Assembly (NCBI GenBank): GCA_910587735.1
Contig: CAJUNT010000004.1
Coordinates: 1 to 64,000, forward strand
Origin: an uncultured Clostridia bacterium
GTDB taxonomy: Bacteria; Bacillota; Clostridia; Lachnospirales; Anaerotignaceae
Direction: 5' to 3'
DNA: 64,000 bases
Shown here: in pieces, positions 14,219 to 23,851 of the stretch
How the letters are laid out: each line of letters opens with the position of its first letter
Position numbering within the stretch: the stretch's first letter is position 1
Program-made: the position numbers and the translations under genes
Notes under the pieces: model-generated
What the model saw: the letters and a program-made list of their open reading frames with translations, nothing else
Told to the model about the DNA's origin: nothing
The model's database searches: none

Positions 14219-16372
14219 TTATTGTTCTATATTTTTCATTGTTAATGATATTCTTTTTTTTGCAATATCTACATTAATTACTTTTACTTGAACAATATCC
14301 CCTACACTTACCACTTCTAATGGGTGTTTTACATATTTATCAGATAATTCGGAAATATGTACCAGTCCATCTTGATGTACTCCAATATCTACAAAAGCAC
14401 CGAAATCAATTACATTTCTGATTGTTCCTTTTAATATCATATCTGGTTTTAAATCTTCCATAGACAAAACATCACTACGCAGTACAGGTAAAGGCATTTC
14501 TTCACGAGGGTCACGTCCTGGCTTTTCCAATTCTTTTATAATATCTTCTAATGTTGGCACACCAATACCTAATTCTTCAGCAGTTTTTTCTTTGGACAAT
14601 ATTTTTTGAGAAATATTTTTTACATTCTTTTTTTGAACATCTTCTAATGTATAACCTATTGTTTTTAAAAGTGATTCTGCGGCTTTATAACTTTCAGGAT
14701 GTACCCCTGTATTATCTAAAACAGTTTCACTTTCTGGTATTCTCAAAAATCCTGCACATTGTTCAAATGCTTTTGGTCCTAATTTTGGTACTTTTAAAAG
14801 TTCTTTTCTTGTTTTAAATTTACCATTTTCTTCTCTATATTTTAATATATTTTTTGATACAGCATTGCTTATACCAGCAACATAGCAAAGTAGAGAAGGA
14901 GATGCTGTATTCAAGTCTACACCAACAGCATTTACACAGCTTTCTACCACTCCTCCTAATGCTTCTCCTAAGCGTTTTTGATTCATATCATGTTGATATT
15001 GTCCTACGCCTATTGATTTAGGGTCTATTTTTACAAGTTCTGCAAGAGGGTCTTGCAAACGACGACCAATAGAAACAGCACTTCTTAATGCAACATCAAA
15101 ATCTGGAAATTCTTCTGCACCTAATTTTGATGCAGAATAAACAGATGCGCCTGCTTCATTTACAATAATATAATAAACTGGTCTATCTATTGCTTTTAAC
15201 AATGTTTCTGCAACAAATATTTCTGATTCACGTGATGCTGTGCCATTTCCTATTGCAATGATATCAACATGATATTGTTCTATCATTTTTTTCAATTTTT
15301 CTTTTGCTTCTTCTGTTTTCTTTTGAGGAGCAGTAGGGTAAACAACAGCGGTATCTAATGTTTTACCTGTTTGGTCAATAACAGCAATTTTACAGCCTGT
15401 ACGAAAAGCAGGGTCTAATGCAAGCACTACTTTATCTTTAATAGGAGGTTGCAATAAGAGTTGTTTTAAATTTTCTCTAAATATTTTAATAGCATTTTCT
15501 TCTGCTTGTTCGGTCATATCATTTCGTATTTCTCTTTCTAAAGAAGGAGCAATCAGCCTTTTATAGCTATCTGCAATAACTTCTTGTAATATTTCTTTTG
15601 TGTTGCTATTTTTGATAATGATATTTCTTTCTAATTTTTGAAGTAAAGTATTTTCATCATCTAATGTAATTTTTACAGTTAAAAAGTCCTCCTTTTCTCC
15701 TCTGTTAATTGCTAGTACTCTATGTCCTGCCACTTTTTTAATGGGTTCTTTAAAATCATAATACATTTCATATACAGATTCTGTATTTTCATTTGATGCT
15801 TTTGCTGTTAAATAACCATTTTTTATAGTTTCTGTTCTTAACATTTTTCTCAAATCTGCATCATCAGAAATACGTTCTGCAATAATATCTTTTGCACCAG
15901 AAACTGCATCATCTATTGTTTCAACACCTTTTTCTGTATCAATAAAATCTTTTGCCATATTTTCTATGTTATCAGGAACAATTTGAAGCCATATCAAATC
16001 TGCAAAAGGTTCTAAGCCCTTTTCTTTTGCAATAGTTGCTCTTGTACGACGTTTTGGACGGAACGGGCGATAGATATCTTCTATTTCTGTCATTGTTTCT
16101 GCTAAAGAAAGTTTTTGCTCCAATTCCTCTGTCATATTGCCTTGTTCTGTAATTGTATTTTTGACTTGTGTTCTTTTATCTTCCAAATTGCGTAAATAAG
16201 CAAGTCTTTCTGATAATGTACGCAATAATTGGTCATCTAATGAGCCTGTCATTTCTTTTCTGTATCGAGCAATAAAAGGAATGGTATTGCCTTCATCTAT
16301 TAGTTTTATAACATTTTCCACTTGTGTTTGTTTTAATGAAAATTCTTGTTGTAATTTTAATTGTATATCCAT
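14219..16372 (-). CDS. tex: Tex family RNA-binding transcription accessory protein
   Basis: 717 residues, the usual Tex length. Order: N-terminal helical Tex domain with the conserved IPFIARYRKEMTGSLD and IYRPFRPKRRTRA, a YqgF/RNase H-like domain (VVLALDPAFRTGCKIAVID, about 315-440), helix-hairpin-helix motifs (LNTASPSLLCYVAGISNAV and LLKVPKLGPKAFEQCAGFLR, about 490-560), and a C-terminal S1 domain (LKGTIRNVIDFGAFVDIG). It binds nucleic acid and modulates transcription and RNA stability in the cytoplasm. It is the first core gene beyond the island and lies 9 bp downstream of the MBL hydrolase gene, probably in one transcript. Confidence 0.96.
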   Translation of the reverse strand: MDIQLKLQQEFSLKQTQVENVIKLIDEGNTIPFIARYRKEMTGSLDDQLLRTLSERLAYLRNLEDKRTQVKNTITEQGNMTEELEQKLSLAETMTEIEDIYRPFRPKRRTRATIAKEKGLEPFADLIWLQIVPDNIENMAKDFIDTEKGVETIDDAVSGAKDIIAERISDDADLRKMLRTETIKNGYLTAKASNENTESVYEMYYDFKEPIKKVAGHRVLAINRGEKEDFLTVKITLDDENTLLQKLERNIIIKNSNTKEILQEVIADSYKRLIAPSLEREIRNDMTEQAEENAIKIFRENLKQLLLQPPIKDKVVLALDPAFRTGCKIAVIDQTGKTLDTAVVYPTAPQKKTEEAKEKLKKMIEQYHVDIIAIGNGTASRESEIFVAETLLKAIDRPVYYIIVNEAGASVYSASKLGAEEFPDFDVALRSAVSIGRRLQDPLAELVKIDPKSIGVGQYQHDMNQKRLGEALGGVVESCVNAVGVDLNTASPSLLCYVAGISNAVSKNILKYREENGKFKTRKELLKVPKLGPKAFEQCAGFLRIPESETVLDNTGVHPESYKAAESLLKTIGYTLEDVQKKNVKNISQKILSKEKTAEELGIGVPTLEDIIKELEKPGRDPREEMPLPVLRSDVLSMEDLKPDMILKGTIRNVIDFGAFVDIGVHQDGLVHISELSDKYVKHPLEVVSVGDIVQVKVINVDIAKKRISLTMKNIEQ

Positions 16373-16381
16373 TATTGCCTC

Positions 16382-17416
16382 CTATTTCTTTTCTGATAAA
16401 TCAATGTTATTTTTACATTTTTCTGCACCATAAAGCAAACGATATCGGTTAATATTTCCCTCCAGCTTTTCAACTAAGTGTATTGCAATTAAATAATCTA
16501 AATGTGCCATGGTTTCCCCCACTGCAAACCATCTTTGTGTAATAGGAAAATCTTCCCAACATTTTCCTCTCATAGACCATTTCATAAAAGATGCTGTTTC
16601 ATAAGCTGTTAAGGGTTGCTTTTTTGATAATATATCAATAGTATCATATAAACGCATTTTATGGTGTATCAATATCTGCTCTATTCTATCATAAATATTG
16701 ATATTATTTTTTCTATGAGCAGGTAATGCTAATTGTACTGGTATTTTTTTGATTTTGTAAAGACTTTGTATATAATCCCCTAATGAGTTTTTAACACCCA
16801 GCCATGATGTAATATTTGGTGTGATATCAAATAAAATATGGTCTGCTGTAAATAATATTTTTTCGTGCTGTATATAAAGACACATCTGTCCTGGCGTATG
16901 TCCTGGCACAAGTATTGCTTGTAATGTGCAGTCCCCAATGGTAATGATATCACCATCTTGCAATGTAACAGCATCAAACACACCACTTGGTGCAAAACTT
17001 CTTGCAGGATTTGTGTTGCGTAATGCAGTAGTATATTCTTTTGGAAAACCTTCCTGTTCAAATTTTTGTTCTGTTTTTATCCATGTATCTCCTATTGTGG
17101 TTTCTACAAAATAATCATAATCTATTTTTCCCATATAAATAGTACATTTTTTATTTTTGGTCAATTCATAAACCAATCCTGTATGGTCAGAATGTAAATG
17201 TGTTAAAAAAAGAGAAGTATTTTCTATGTCAATACCTAATTCCTGCATTCCATGCTCCAATGCAGATTTACATTCTGGACGATTAAATCCTGTATCAATA
17301 ATCAGCCATTCATTTTGTGATTGCAGTACATAGCAATTTAAGTTTTTTAATGGATTATCAGGTAAAGGAACATATATTTGAAATATAGCAGGCACATCAT
17401 TTATTTTTGTTACCAA
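16382..17416 (-). CDS. MBL-fold metallo-hydrolase
   Basis: 344 residues starting at TTG behind GGAGATG. The metallo-beta-lactamase fold is shown by LTHLHSDHTG (HxHxDH), a later His in PGHTPGQMCLY, Asp in FTADHILFD and His in LPAHRKNN. The C-terminal 80 residues are helical with winged-helix features, as in glyoxalase II-like and lactonase-like hydrolases of clostridia. The substrate cannot be told; hydrolysis of a thioester, lactone or phosphate ester is likely. It is co-oriented with tex. Confidence 0.88.
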   Translation of the reverse strand: MVTKINDVPAIFQIYVPLPDNPLKNLNCYVLQSQNEWLIIDTGFNRPECKSALEHGMQELGIDIENTSLFLTHLHSDHTGLVYELTKNKKCTIYMGKIDYDYFVETTIGDTWIKTEQKFEQEGFPKEYTTALRNTNPARSFAPSGVFDAVTLQDGDIITIGDCTLQAILVPGHTPGQMCLYIQHEKILFTADHILFDITPNITSWLGVKNSLGDYIQSLYKIKKIPVQLALPAHRKNNINIYDRIEQILIHHKMRLYDTIDILSKKQPLTAYETASFMKWSMRGKCWEDFPITQRWFAVGETMAHLDYLIAIHLVEKLEGNINRYRLLYGAEKCKNNIDLSEKK

Positions 17417-17602
17417 AAAAGTTCATCTCCTTTTTTACAATATGTTACATTTTATTATATGTTTTTTTATGCCAATTCTCAACTGTTAAAATATATTCTT
17501 TCATATTATATATCTGGAAAGTATTGTTTTGCAACAATATAGCCATAGTATAATAAAGTATGGTATAATAAAATACAATTTATCAAAATAGGAGGATACT
17601 AT

Positions 17603-17929
17603 ATGAAGTTAATAATTGCTATTATACAAGATGATGATGCCAGTAATGTAATTGGGCATTTGAATGAAAGTGGTTTTCAAGTGACACGTCTTTCTACAAA
17701 GGGCGGATTTTTGCGCTCTGGAAATACTACAATATTAACAGGTGTAGAAGAAGATAAAATTCAAGAAGTTCTTCATATATTAGAAACAAACTGCAAAAGC
17801 AGAAATCAATTTACAACATTACCAGCACCTTATGGCAGTGTGCATGGATTTATGCCAAAACCTATAGAAGTTAGAGTGGGTGGTGCTACTGTATTTGTAA
17901 TTGATGTGGAGCAGTTTTATAAATTTTAA
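17603..17929 (+). CDS. darA: Cyclic-di-AMP receptor DarA (PstA/YaaQ)
   Basis: 108 residues, PII-like fold. The family's signature loops are visible: TRLSTKGGFLRSGNTT (about 27-42) and GATVFVIDVEQF at the C-terminus. Homologues are trimeric cytosolic c-di-AMP binding proteins of unclear output. It heads the conserved cluster with holB, ricT, a tRNA methyltransferase and rsmI, matching the yaaQ region of Bacillus. The ribosome site AGGAGG is 7 nt upstream and repeated -10-like TATAAT sequences precede the gene. Confidence 0.95.
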   Translation: MKLIIAIIQDDDASNVIGHLNESGFQVTRLSTKGGFLRSGNTTILTGVEEDKIQEVLHILETNCKSRNQFTTLPAPYGSVHGFMPKPIEVRVGGATVFVIDVEQFYKF

Positions 17930-17946
17930 TGATGGAGGGAAAAGCC

Positions 17947-18936
17947 ATGTATACATTTGAAGAAATCATAGGCAATGAACAGATGATAAAACAAATACAA
18001 CGTGCTATACAAAAAAAACAGATTTCTCATGCTTATATTATACATGGAACAGAAGGCAGTGGAAAAACATTATTAGCAAATACCATATCAAAAACACTAC
18101 AATGTGAAAAGCAAGGTATTACTCCATGTAATGAATGTATTAGCTGTCATACATTTGATAATCAAAATCATACTGATATATTTTATATTTCCCCTCAAAA
18201 AGATAAAAATAGTATTAGTGTAGAAGATATTAGACAGCAACTGATTAAAAATATGGAAATCAAACAATATCATTATGCTTTTAAAATATTTATTATAGAA
18301 AAAGCAGATACTATGACAATACAGGCACAAAATGCATTGTTAAAAACATTGGAAGAACCGCCTCACTATGGCATAATATTTTTGTTAGCAAACAATATTG
18401 ATAAATTTTTGCCTACTATATTATCAAGATGTTTTGTTATAAAATTGCGTCCCATTCCTTCAAATGATATAGAACAATATATCATTCAACACAATTTAGC
18501 ACAAAAAGAAAATGCAAGTATGATTGCAGAATATGCACAGGGTAGTGTAGGTAAGGCGATAGAAATGGCAAATTCTGAAACGTTTTATAATATGAGAGAA
18601 GATATTATATCAAAATTGCTTTCTATAAAAAATAAAAATTTATCAGAAGTGCTTACTATGACGAAAGAATTAGAAATATATAAACAAAATCAACAATTTT
18701 TAGATTTTATTTATTTATGGTATAGAGATTTACTTGTTTATATCAAATGTAATGATATAAAATATATTATACAAAAAGACCAGCAGAAAAATATCATTGC
18801 ACAATGCAAAAATGAAAAAGAAGATACGATAATACAAAAAATACAAGCTGTATGGCAGGCAAAACAACAGCTATACAGTAACAGTAATTTTCAGCTTACC
18901 ATGGAAGTTATGCTGATGAAATTAAAGGAGAGTTAA
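17947..18936 (+). CDS. holB: DNA polymerase III delta' subunit
   Basis: 329 residues from the ATG behind GGAGGG; an upstream ATG overlapping the darA stop is less likely. Walker A is HGTEGSGKT (about 33-41) and the zinc ligands are Cys53, Cys61, Cys64 and Cys67. Sensor-like ILSRCF and LLKTLEEPP are typical of clamp-loader AAA+ proteins. It loads the sliding clamp with DnaX and HolA during replication. Located between darA and ricT as in other Firmicutes. Confidence 0.95.
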   Translation: MYTFEEIIGNEQMIKQIQRAIQKKQISHAYIIHGTEGSGKTLLANTISKTLQCEKQGITPCNECISCHTFDNQNHTDIFYISPQKDKNSISVEDIRQQLIKNMEIKQYHYAFKIFIIEKADTMTIQAQNALLKTLEEPPHYGIIFLLANNIDKFLPTILSRCFVIKLRPIPSNDIEQYIIQHNLAQKENASMIAEYAQGSVGKAIEMANSETFYNMREDIISKLLSIKNKNLSEVLTMTKELEIYKQNQQFLDFIYLWYRDLLVYIKCNDIKYIIQKDQQKNIIAQCKNEKEDTIIQKIQAVWQAKQQLYSNSNFQLTMEVMLMKLKES

Positions 18937-18939
18937 AAA

Positions 18940-19806
18940 ATGGTAGAAATTGTAGGAATCCGTTTTAAAAAAGCAGGTAAAATGTATTATTTTGACCCAG
19001 ACGGATTACAGTTGAAACAAGGCAGTCAAGTGATTGTGGAAACAGCAAGAGGGGTAGAATGTGGCACAGTAATAAAAGAAAATACATTTGTACCAGAAGA
19101 AACCATTATACCGCCTCTTAAAAAAGTACAAAGACAAGCAACAGAACAGGATTTGGAAATAGAAGAAAAAAATAAAATAAGAGAAAAAGAAGCATTTGAT
19201 ATTTGTTTAGAAAAAATTGCACAACATGGATTAGATATGAAATTAATAGATGCTGAAATTACATTTGACCAGATTAAACTAATATTTTATTTTACATCTG
19301 ATGGTAGAGTGGATTTTAGAGAGTTAGTAAAAGAACTTGCCTCTATATTCAGAATGCGTATTGAACTGCGTCAAATTGGCGTTAGAGATGAGGCAAAAAT
19401 GAGAAATGGTATAGGTATTTGTGGCAGACCTCTTTGTTGTGCCACATTTTTGGGCGATTTTCAGCCTGTTTCTATCAAAATGGCAAAAGAACAAAGTCTA
19501 TCATTAAATCCTACTAAAATATCTGGTATTTGTGGTAGATTGATGTGCTGTTTAAAATATGAAGAAGATGTTTATGAGGAATTAAATAAAAATTTGCCTA
19601 ATGTGGGAGATATTATTAGTACAACAGATGGTACTGGAGAAATTTTGTCTACAAATGTATTAATGCAGACGGTAAAAGCTGCTGTTAGAAAAAAAGAAAA
19701 TGACCCTCCTACAATCAATTTTTATAATATAGATGAAATTACAGTTATCAAACAAAAAAGACCTAAAAAATTAAAATCTTCTACGGAGGATTTATATGAA
19801 GAATAA
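18940..19806 (+). CDS. ricT: RicT (YaaT), PSP1-domain component of the Y-complex
   Basis: 288 residues. PSP1 C-terminal domain with two cysteine clusters GRPLCCATFLGDF and GICGRLMCCLKYE, expected to bind iron-sulfur clusters. In Bacillus, RicT with RicA and RicF controls RNase Y-dependent mRNA maturation, sporulation and competence. The gene follows holB by 3 nt and overlaps the methyltransferase start by 11 bp, so translation is coupled. Confidence 0.95.
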   Translation: MVEIVGIRFKKAGKMYYFDPDGLQLKQGSQVIVETARGVECGTVIKENTFVPEETIIPPLKKVQRQATEQDLEIEEKNKIREKEAFDICLEKIAQHGLDMKLIDAEITFDQIKLIFYFTSDGRVDFRELVKELASIFRMRIELRQIGVRDEAKMRNGIGICGRPLCCATFLGDFQPVSIKMAKEQSLSLNPTKISGICGRLMCCLKYEEDVYEELNKNLPNVGDIISTTDGTGEILSTNVLMQTVKAAVRKKENDPPTINFYNIDEITVIKQKRPKKLKSSTEDLYEE

Positions 19807-20539
19807 TATAGAGATAAAAGAAAATGAAAGGATAGATGACCTTCACAGAAATGGTTATCTCTTAATACAAAATACAAAAATGTTTTGTTTTGGTATTGAT
19901 GCAGTATTACTTTCAGGGTTTGCACAAGTTAAAAAAGGAGAAAATGTAATTGACTTAGGAACAGGAACAGGCGTGATACCGATACTATTAGAAGCAAAAA
20001 CAAAAGGAAATCATTTTACAGGACTTGAAATACAAAAAGAAAGTGCAGAAATGGCAAAACGTAGCGTATTATTAAATGGACTACAAAATAAAATCAGTAT
20101 TGACCAAGGAGATATTAAACAAGCACTTTCTATTTATGGTAAATCTGTATTTGATGTAGTAACTTCAAATCCTCCCTATATGAACTATGGTGGAGGATTA
20201 AAAAATGATTTTACACCTAAAGCGATTGCACGACATGAAGTATTATGTAATTTAGAAGATATTATTTATAATGCTTCTAAACTACTTAAAACAGGCGGAA
20301 GATTTTACATGGTGCATAAGCCTCATAGACTAGCAGATATTATTGTAACAATGAGATGTAACCATTTAGAACCTAAAAGAATTCGTTTTGTACATTCTTA
20401 TGAAAATAAAGAACCTTCATTAATTTTAATAGAAGGCGCAAGAAATGGAAAACCTATGATAAAAGTAGAATCGCCTCTTATTATTTATCAAAAAGATGGT
20501 AGTTATACGGAAGAAATTCACAAAATATATTATGAGTAA
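19796..20539 (+). CDS. tRNA1(Val) adenine-N6 methyltransferase family protein
   Basis: 247 residues. SAM-dependent methyltransferase with motif I VIDLGTGTGVIPILL and the N6-adenine/glutamine methylase motif NPPYMNYG (motif IV). It corresponds to YabB/TrmN6-like proteins at this locus in Firmicutes, which methylate A37 of tRNA-Val in E. coli. It overlaps ricT by 11 bp; the ribosome site GGAGG is inside ricT. Confidence 0.9.
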   Translation: MKNNIEIKENERIDDLHRNGYLLIQNTKMFCFGIDAVLLSGFAQVKKGENVIDLGTGTGVIPILLEAKTKGNHFTGLEIQKESAEMAKRSVLLNGLQNKISIDQGDIKQALSIYGKSVFDVVTSNPPYMNYGGGLKNDFTPKAIARHEVLCNLEDIIYNASKLLKTGGRFYMVHKPHRLADIIVTMRCNHLEPKRIRFVHSYENKEPSLILIEGARNGKPMIKVESPLIIYQKDGSYTEEIHKIYYE

Positions 20540-20599
20540 TAGATATTTAAAGTATGCAAATACAACAATTTGAGAATTTATATTTTTAAGGAGAAAGAA

Positions 20600-21454
20600 A
20601 TGTCAGGAACATTATACCTATGTGGTACACCCATAGGAAATTTAGAGGACATCAGTTTCAGAGTGATAGATATATTAAAAACAGTGGATTTGATTGCAGC
20701 AGAAGATACTCGTCATACACTGCATTTATTAAACCATTTTCAAATTAATACTCCTATGACAAGTTATCATGAACATAATAAACAGTCAAAAGGAGCATAT
20801 ATTATACAAAAATTACAGCAAAATATGAATGTTGCATTAGTAAGCGATGCTGGTATGCCTGCTATATCAGACCCAGGAGCAGATTTAGTAAAAATTTGTT
20901 ATGAAAATGATATTGCTGTTACTGCTGTACCAGGAGCGTCTGCTTGTATTATTGCTGTTGTTCTTTCAGGATTGGATACACGTCGATTTGTATTTGAGGG
21001 ATTTTTACCTTCTGATAAAAAAGAGCGTCGTATGGTACTGCAAACATTGTCAAAAGAACATAGAACAATGATATTGTATGAAGCACCTCATAGATTGCTC
21101 CATACGTTAGAGGAACTTTCAGATACATTAGGAGAGTATCGAACACTTGTTACAATGAAAGAATTGACCAAAAAATATGAACAGATACGCAAGGATAGTA
21201 TAAAAGGGCATATTGATTATTATAAGAAATATTCTCCAAAAGGAGAATTTGTGCTTGCCATAGAAGGAATTTCACTTTTACAGCAAAAAAAAGAATCACA
21301 GCAAATTTATCAATCACTTTCTATTGAAGAACATATGGAACAATATTTATCGCAAGGTCTTTCACAAAAAGACGCAATGAAACAAGTTGCAAAAGATAGG
21401 GGCGTTTCCAAAAGGGAAATATATGCCCATTATCATAATAATGGAGGAATATAA
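20600..21454 (+). CDS. rsmI: 16S rRNA (cytidine-1402 2'-O) methyltransferase
   Basis: 284 residues from the ATG behind AAGGAG; a longer reading from 20570 lacks a ribosome site. Tetrapyrrole-methylase fold with LYLCGTPIGNLEDIS, AEDTRHTLHLLNHF, VSDAGMPAISDPG and FEGFLP, all diagnostic for RsmI. It adds a 2'-O-methyl group to C1402 in the decoding centre. A short C-terminal helix-turn-helix-like tail (GLSQKDAMKQVAKDRGVSKR) is typical of the Gram-positive form. Its stop overlaps the next start by one base. Confidence 0.95.
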   Translation: MSGTLYLCGTPIGNLEDISFRVIDILKTVDLIAAEDTRHTLHLLNHFQINTPMTSYHEHNKQSKGAYIIQKLQQNMNVALVSDAGMPAISDPGADLVKICYENDIAVTAVPGASACIIAVVLSGLDTRRFVFEGFLPSDKKERRMVLQTLSKEHRTMILYEAPHRLLHTLEELSDTLGEYRTLVTMKELTKKYEQIRKDSIKGHIDYYKKYSPKGEFVLAIEGISLLQQKKESQQIYQSLSIEEHMEQYLSQGLSQKDAMKQVAKDRGVSKREIYAHYHNNGGI

Positions 21455-21951
21455 TGGAAAATATAGAACAAAAAGTATATGAGATACTGCAAGATATAGG
21501 AATTGACTACATAAAATATGAGCATGAGCCTTTATATACTATAGAAGCTGCAAAGGAGATTGATGAAAAAATGGGTTTTTCTATATGCAAAAACCTCTTT
21601 CTATCAACAAAACATCATACAGAATATTATTTACTTTTTATGGAAGGCAGTAAAAAATTTCATACTGGTAAAGTATCTAAACAAGTTGGCGTGCCTCGTA
21701 TGACATTTGCAGATGAAAAAGCAATGTGGGAATATTTAAAAATTCACCCTGGTACTGTCAGTCCATTAGGATTATTTTTTGATACAGAGCAGAGGGTACA
21801 TTTTTTAATTGATGCGGATATACTCAATATGGAAAAGGTAGCTATGCACCCTTGTGTCAATACTGCTACATTAGCTATGAATACAAAAGACTTTATTGAA
21901 AAAATATTGCCAGCATCTAAACATGATTATAAAGTGGTGACATTAGAATGA
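21454..21951 (+). CDS. ProX/YbaK-like aminoacyl-tRNA deacylase
   Basis: 165 residues of the YbaK/ProRS-associated editing domain family, closest to ProXp/PrdX: YEHEPLYTIEAA, KNLFLSTKHHTEYYL, TVSPLGLFFD and HPCVNTATLAM. Such free-standing domains hydrolyse Ala or Cys mischarged on tRNA-Pro. It overlaps the downstream decarboxylase by 4 bp and rsmI by one base, indicating one transcript. Confidence 0.88.
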   Translation: MENIEQKVYEILQDIGIDYIKYEHEPLYTIEAAKEIDEKMGFSICKNLFLSTKHHTEYYLLFMEGSKKFHTGKVSKQVGVPRMTFADEKAMWEYLKIHPGTVSPLGLFFDTEQRVHFLIDADILNMEKVAMHPCVNTATLAMNTKDFIEKILPASKHDYKVVTLE

Positions 21952-23357
21952 CAACGCTTTATAAAAGATTGCAGCACCATGCAGAACAGTGTTATTATCC
22001 TTTTCATATGCCAGGACATAAAGGCGGAAGATTGGGTATGTTTACTGAAATATTGCAACAGGACATTACAGAGATAGAAGGATTTGACAATTTGCACCAG
22101 CCAAATGGTATATTATTAGAATCACAAAAAAAATGTGCAGATATATTTGGTGCAGAGGAAAGTTTTTATTTAGTTAATGGTTCTACAAGTGGCATATTAT
22201 CTGCTGTATTTTCTGCTTGCAGTGAAGGAGAAGAAATTGTTGTTGCAAGAAATTGTCATAAAAGTGTTTACAGTGCATTGGTGCTTTCTGGTGCAAAACC
22301 TGTCTATATATTGCCTGAAACAATACCACAGTCTGATTTTTTAGGAAGTGTTTCACTAAAACAAGTACAAAATGCTATTACAAAAAATACAAAGGCAGTT
22401 ATCATAACAAGTCCTACATATGAGGGAATCACATCAGATATTCAAGCAATAAGTGATTTTGTTCATAAAAAGGGAATATTATTAATTGTAGATGAAGCAC
22501 ATGGTAGCCATATGAAATTTCATGATTTTTTTCCTAAAACAGCACTAGAACAATGTGCAGACATTGTGATACAAAGTTTGCATAAAACATTACCTTGCCC
22601 AACACAAACAGCAGTATTACACATACAAGGTAATATAGTAAATAGAAAAAGACTCAGACAAGCACTTGCTATGCTACAAACATCAAGTCCTTCTTATATT
22701 TTTTTATCTGCTATAGATGCTTGTTGTGATTGGTTGCAAAAAAAAGGAAAATTGGCTTTTGATGATTATGTAAAAAAACTGGAATGGTTTTATAAACAGT
22801 CTGAATATTGGAAGAACATTGTATTGTTCAAACAATATGATGATTGTATAGATAAAGGAAAATTGATATTGCAATTACCTCAAATGCAGATGACAGGAAT
22901 AGAATTAAATGATATACTAATGAAAAGGTATCATTTAATATTAGAAATGGGTTATTTGTCTTATAGTATTGCTATGACAAGTCCTGCTGATACACAAAAA
23001 GGGTTTCATATGCTTGCCCATGCCATTACACAAATTGACAATGATATTTGTAATATGAAATCAAAGGCAATACTACCCCAAATAAAAAGTACATTACCTA
23101 TTATAAAATGTTTACCTAGAGAGGCATTTTTTGCACAAAAAAAACAGATTGCTTTTTTAGAAAGTACAGGAAGCGTTTCAGGAGAATTTGTAATACCTTA
23201 TCCTCCTGGTATTCCTATTATTGCTTCAGGAGAACTCATTACAGAACAACACATAAAACAAATTAATATGTTAAAAAAAGCAAATATTTCATTTGTTGGT
23301 TGTTATGATAATACTTTGAATCATATACAAGTATTAAAAGGAAGTGAAACAATATGA
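21948..23357 (+). CDS. PLP-dependent Orn/Lys/Arg decarboxylase family protein
   Basis: 469 residues. Fold-type I PLP enzyme: FHMPGHKGG (20-28), VNGSTSGILSA, ITSPTYEGI, VDEAHGSHMKF, and the Schiff-base lysine in SLHKTLPCPTQTAVLH. The C-terminal EFVIPYPPGIPII is the decarboxylase C-domain signature. It resembles YaaO, which sits in the same Bacillus neighbourhood. It lacks the N-terminal wing domain of inducible decarboxylases. The substrate, arginine or lysine or ornithine, cannot be decided, so a role in polyamine synthesis is likely but unproven. Confidence 0.9.
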   Translation: MTTLYKRLQHHAEQCYYPFHMPGHKGGRLGMFTEILQQDITEIEGFDNLHQPNGILLESQKKCADIFGAEESFYLVNGSTSGILSAVFSACSEGEEIVVARNCHKSVYSALVLSGAKPVYILPETIPQSDFLGSVSLKQVQNAITKNTKAVIITSPTYEGITSDIQAISDFVHKKGILLIVDEAHGSHMKFHDFFPKTALEQCADIVIQSLHKTLPCPTQTAVLHIQGNIVNRKRLRQALAMLQTSSPSYIFLSAIDACCDWLQKKGKLAFDDYVKKLEWFYKQSEYWKNIVLFKQYDDCIDKGKLILQLPQMQMTGIELNDILMKRYHLILEMGYLSYSIAMTSPADTQKGFHMLAHAITQIDNDICNMKSKAILPQIKSTLPIIKCLPREAFFAQKKQIAFLESTGSVSGEFVIPYPPGIPIIASGELITEQHIKQINMLKKANISFVGCYDNTLNHIQVLKGSETI

Positions 23358-23743
23358 GCCATTTATTTGATACATTAACAATATATGATTGGATTTTTAC
23401 AGCAATCGTTGCCTATTTTATTACGAGTGTAATACTGCATATTGTTAGTTTTATAAAAGGAATTAAAAAAATGAAACATCGTCAAATGATTTCTGTGGAT
23501 TATAAAATAGTAGATATCGAAAAACTTTTATTAAAATGTCGTGAATTGTTTCCTATTGATACGATATATTTTCATGGTAGAACGTTTCACAGCGGTATGC
23601 GTGTCAAAATTACAACAATGCAAAAAACAGTGATTATAGGAGAGATTATAGGAAAAAATAAAATTGATTTATTGTGTATTAAAACACAAAATCAAATTAT
23701 TGCTCATGCTTTGGATAAAATTGAAGAAATAGAACAATATTAA
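23354..23743 (+). CDS. Small membrane-anchored protein of unknown function
   Basis: 129 residues with one N-terminal hydrophobic segment (IFTAIVAYFITSVILHIVSF) followed by a basic stretch and a soluble domain of about 85 residues with beta-rich look. It overlaps the decarboxylase by 4 bp, so it is the last gene of that operon, and a terminator hairpin follows. No family recognised. Confidence 0.65.
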   Translation: MSHLFDTLTIYDWIFTAIVAYFITSVILHIVSFIKGIKKMKHRQMISVDYKIVDIEKLLLKCRELFPIDTIYFHGRTFHSGMRVKITTMQKTVIIGEIIGKNKIDLLCIKTQNQIIAHALDKIEEIEQY

Positions 23744-23779
23744 ATGAACTGAAAATATACAATATTTTATGATATTAGT

Positions 23780-23812
23780 AAATACCCCTTTATCTAAAAA
23801 TAAGGGGTATTT
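23780..23812 (+). terminator. Terminator of the darA-rsmI operon
   Basis: AAATACCCCTT pairs with AAGGGGTATTT; a T-rich run follows. Confidence 0.85.
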
Positions 23813-23851
23813 ATTATTATTGTATAAAAATTTATTGTAGTTTCTATTGTA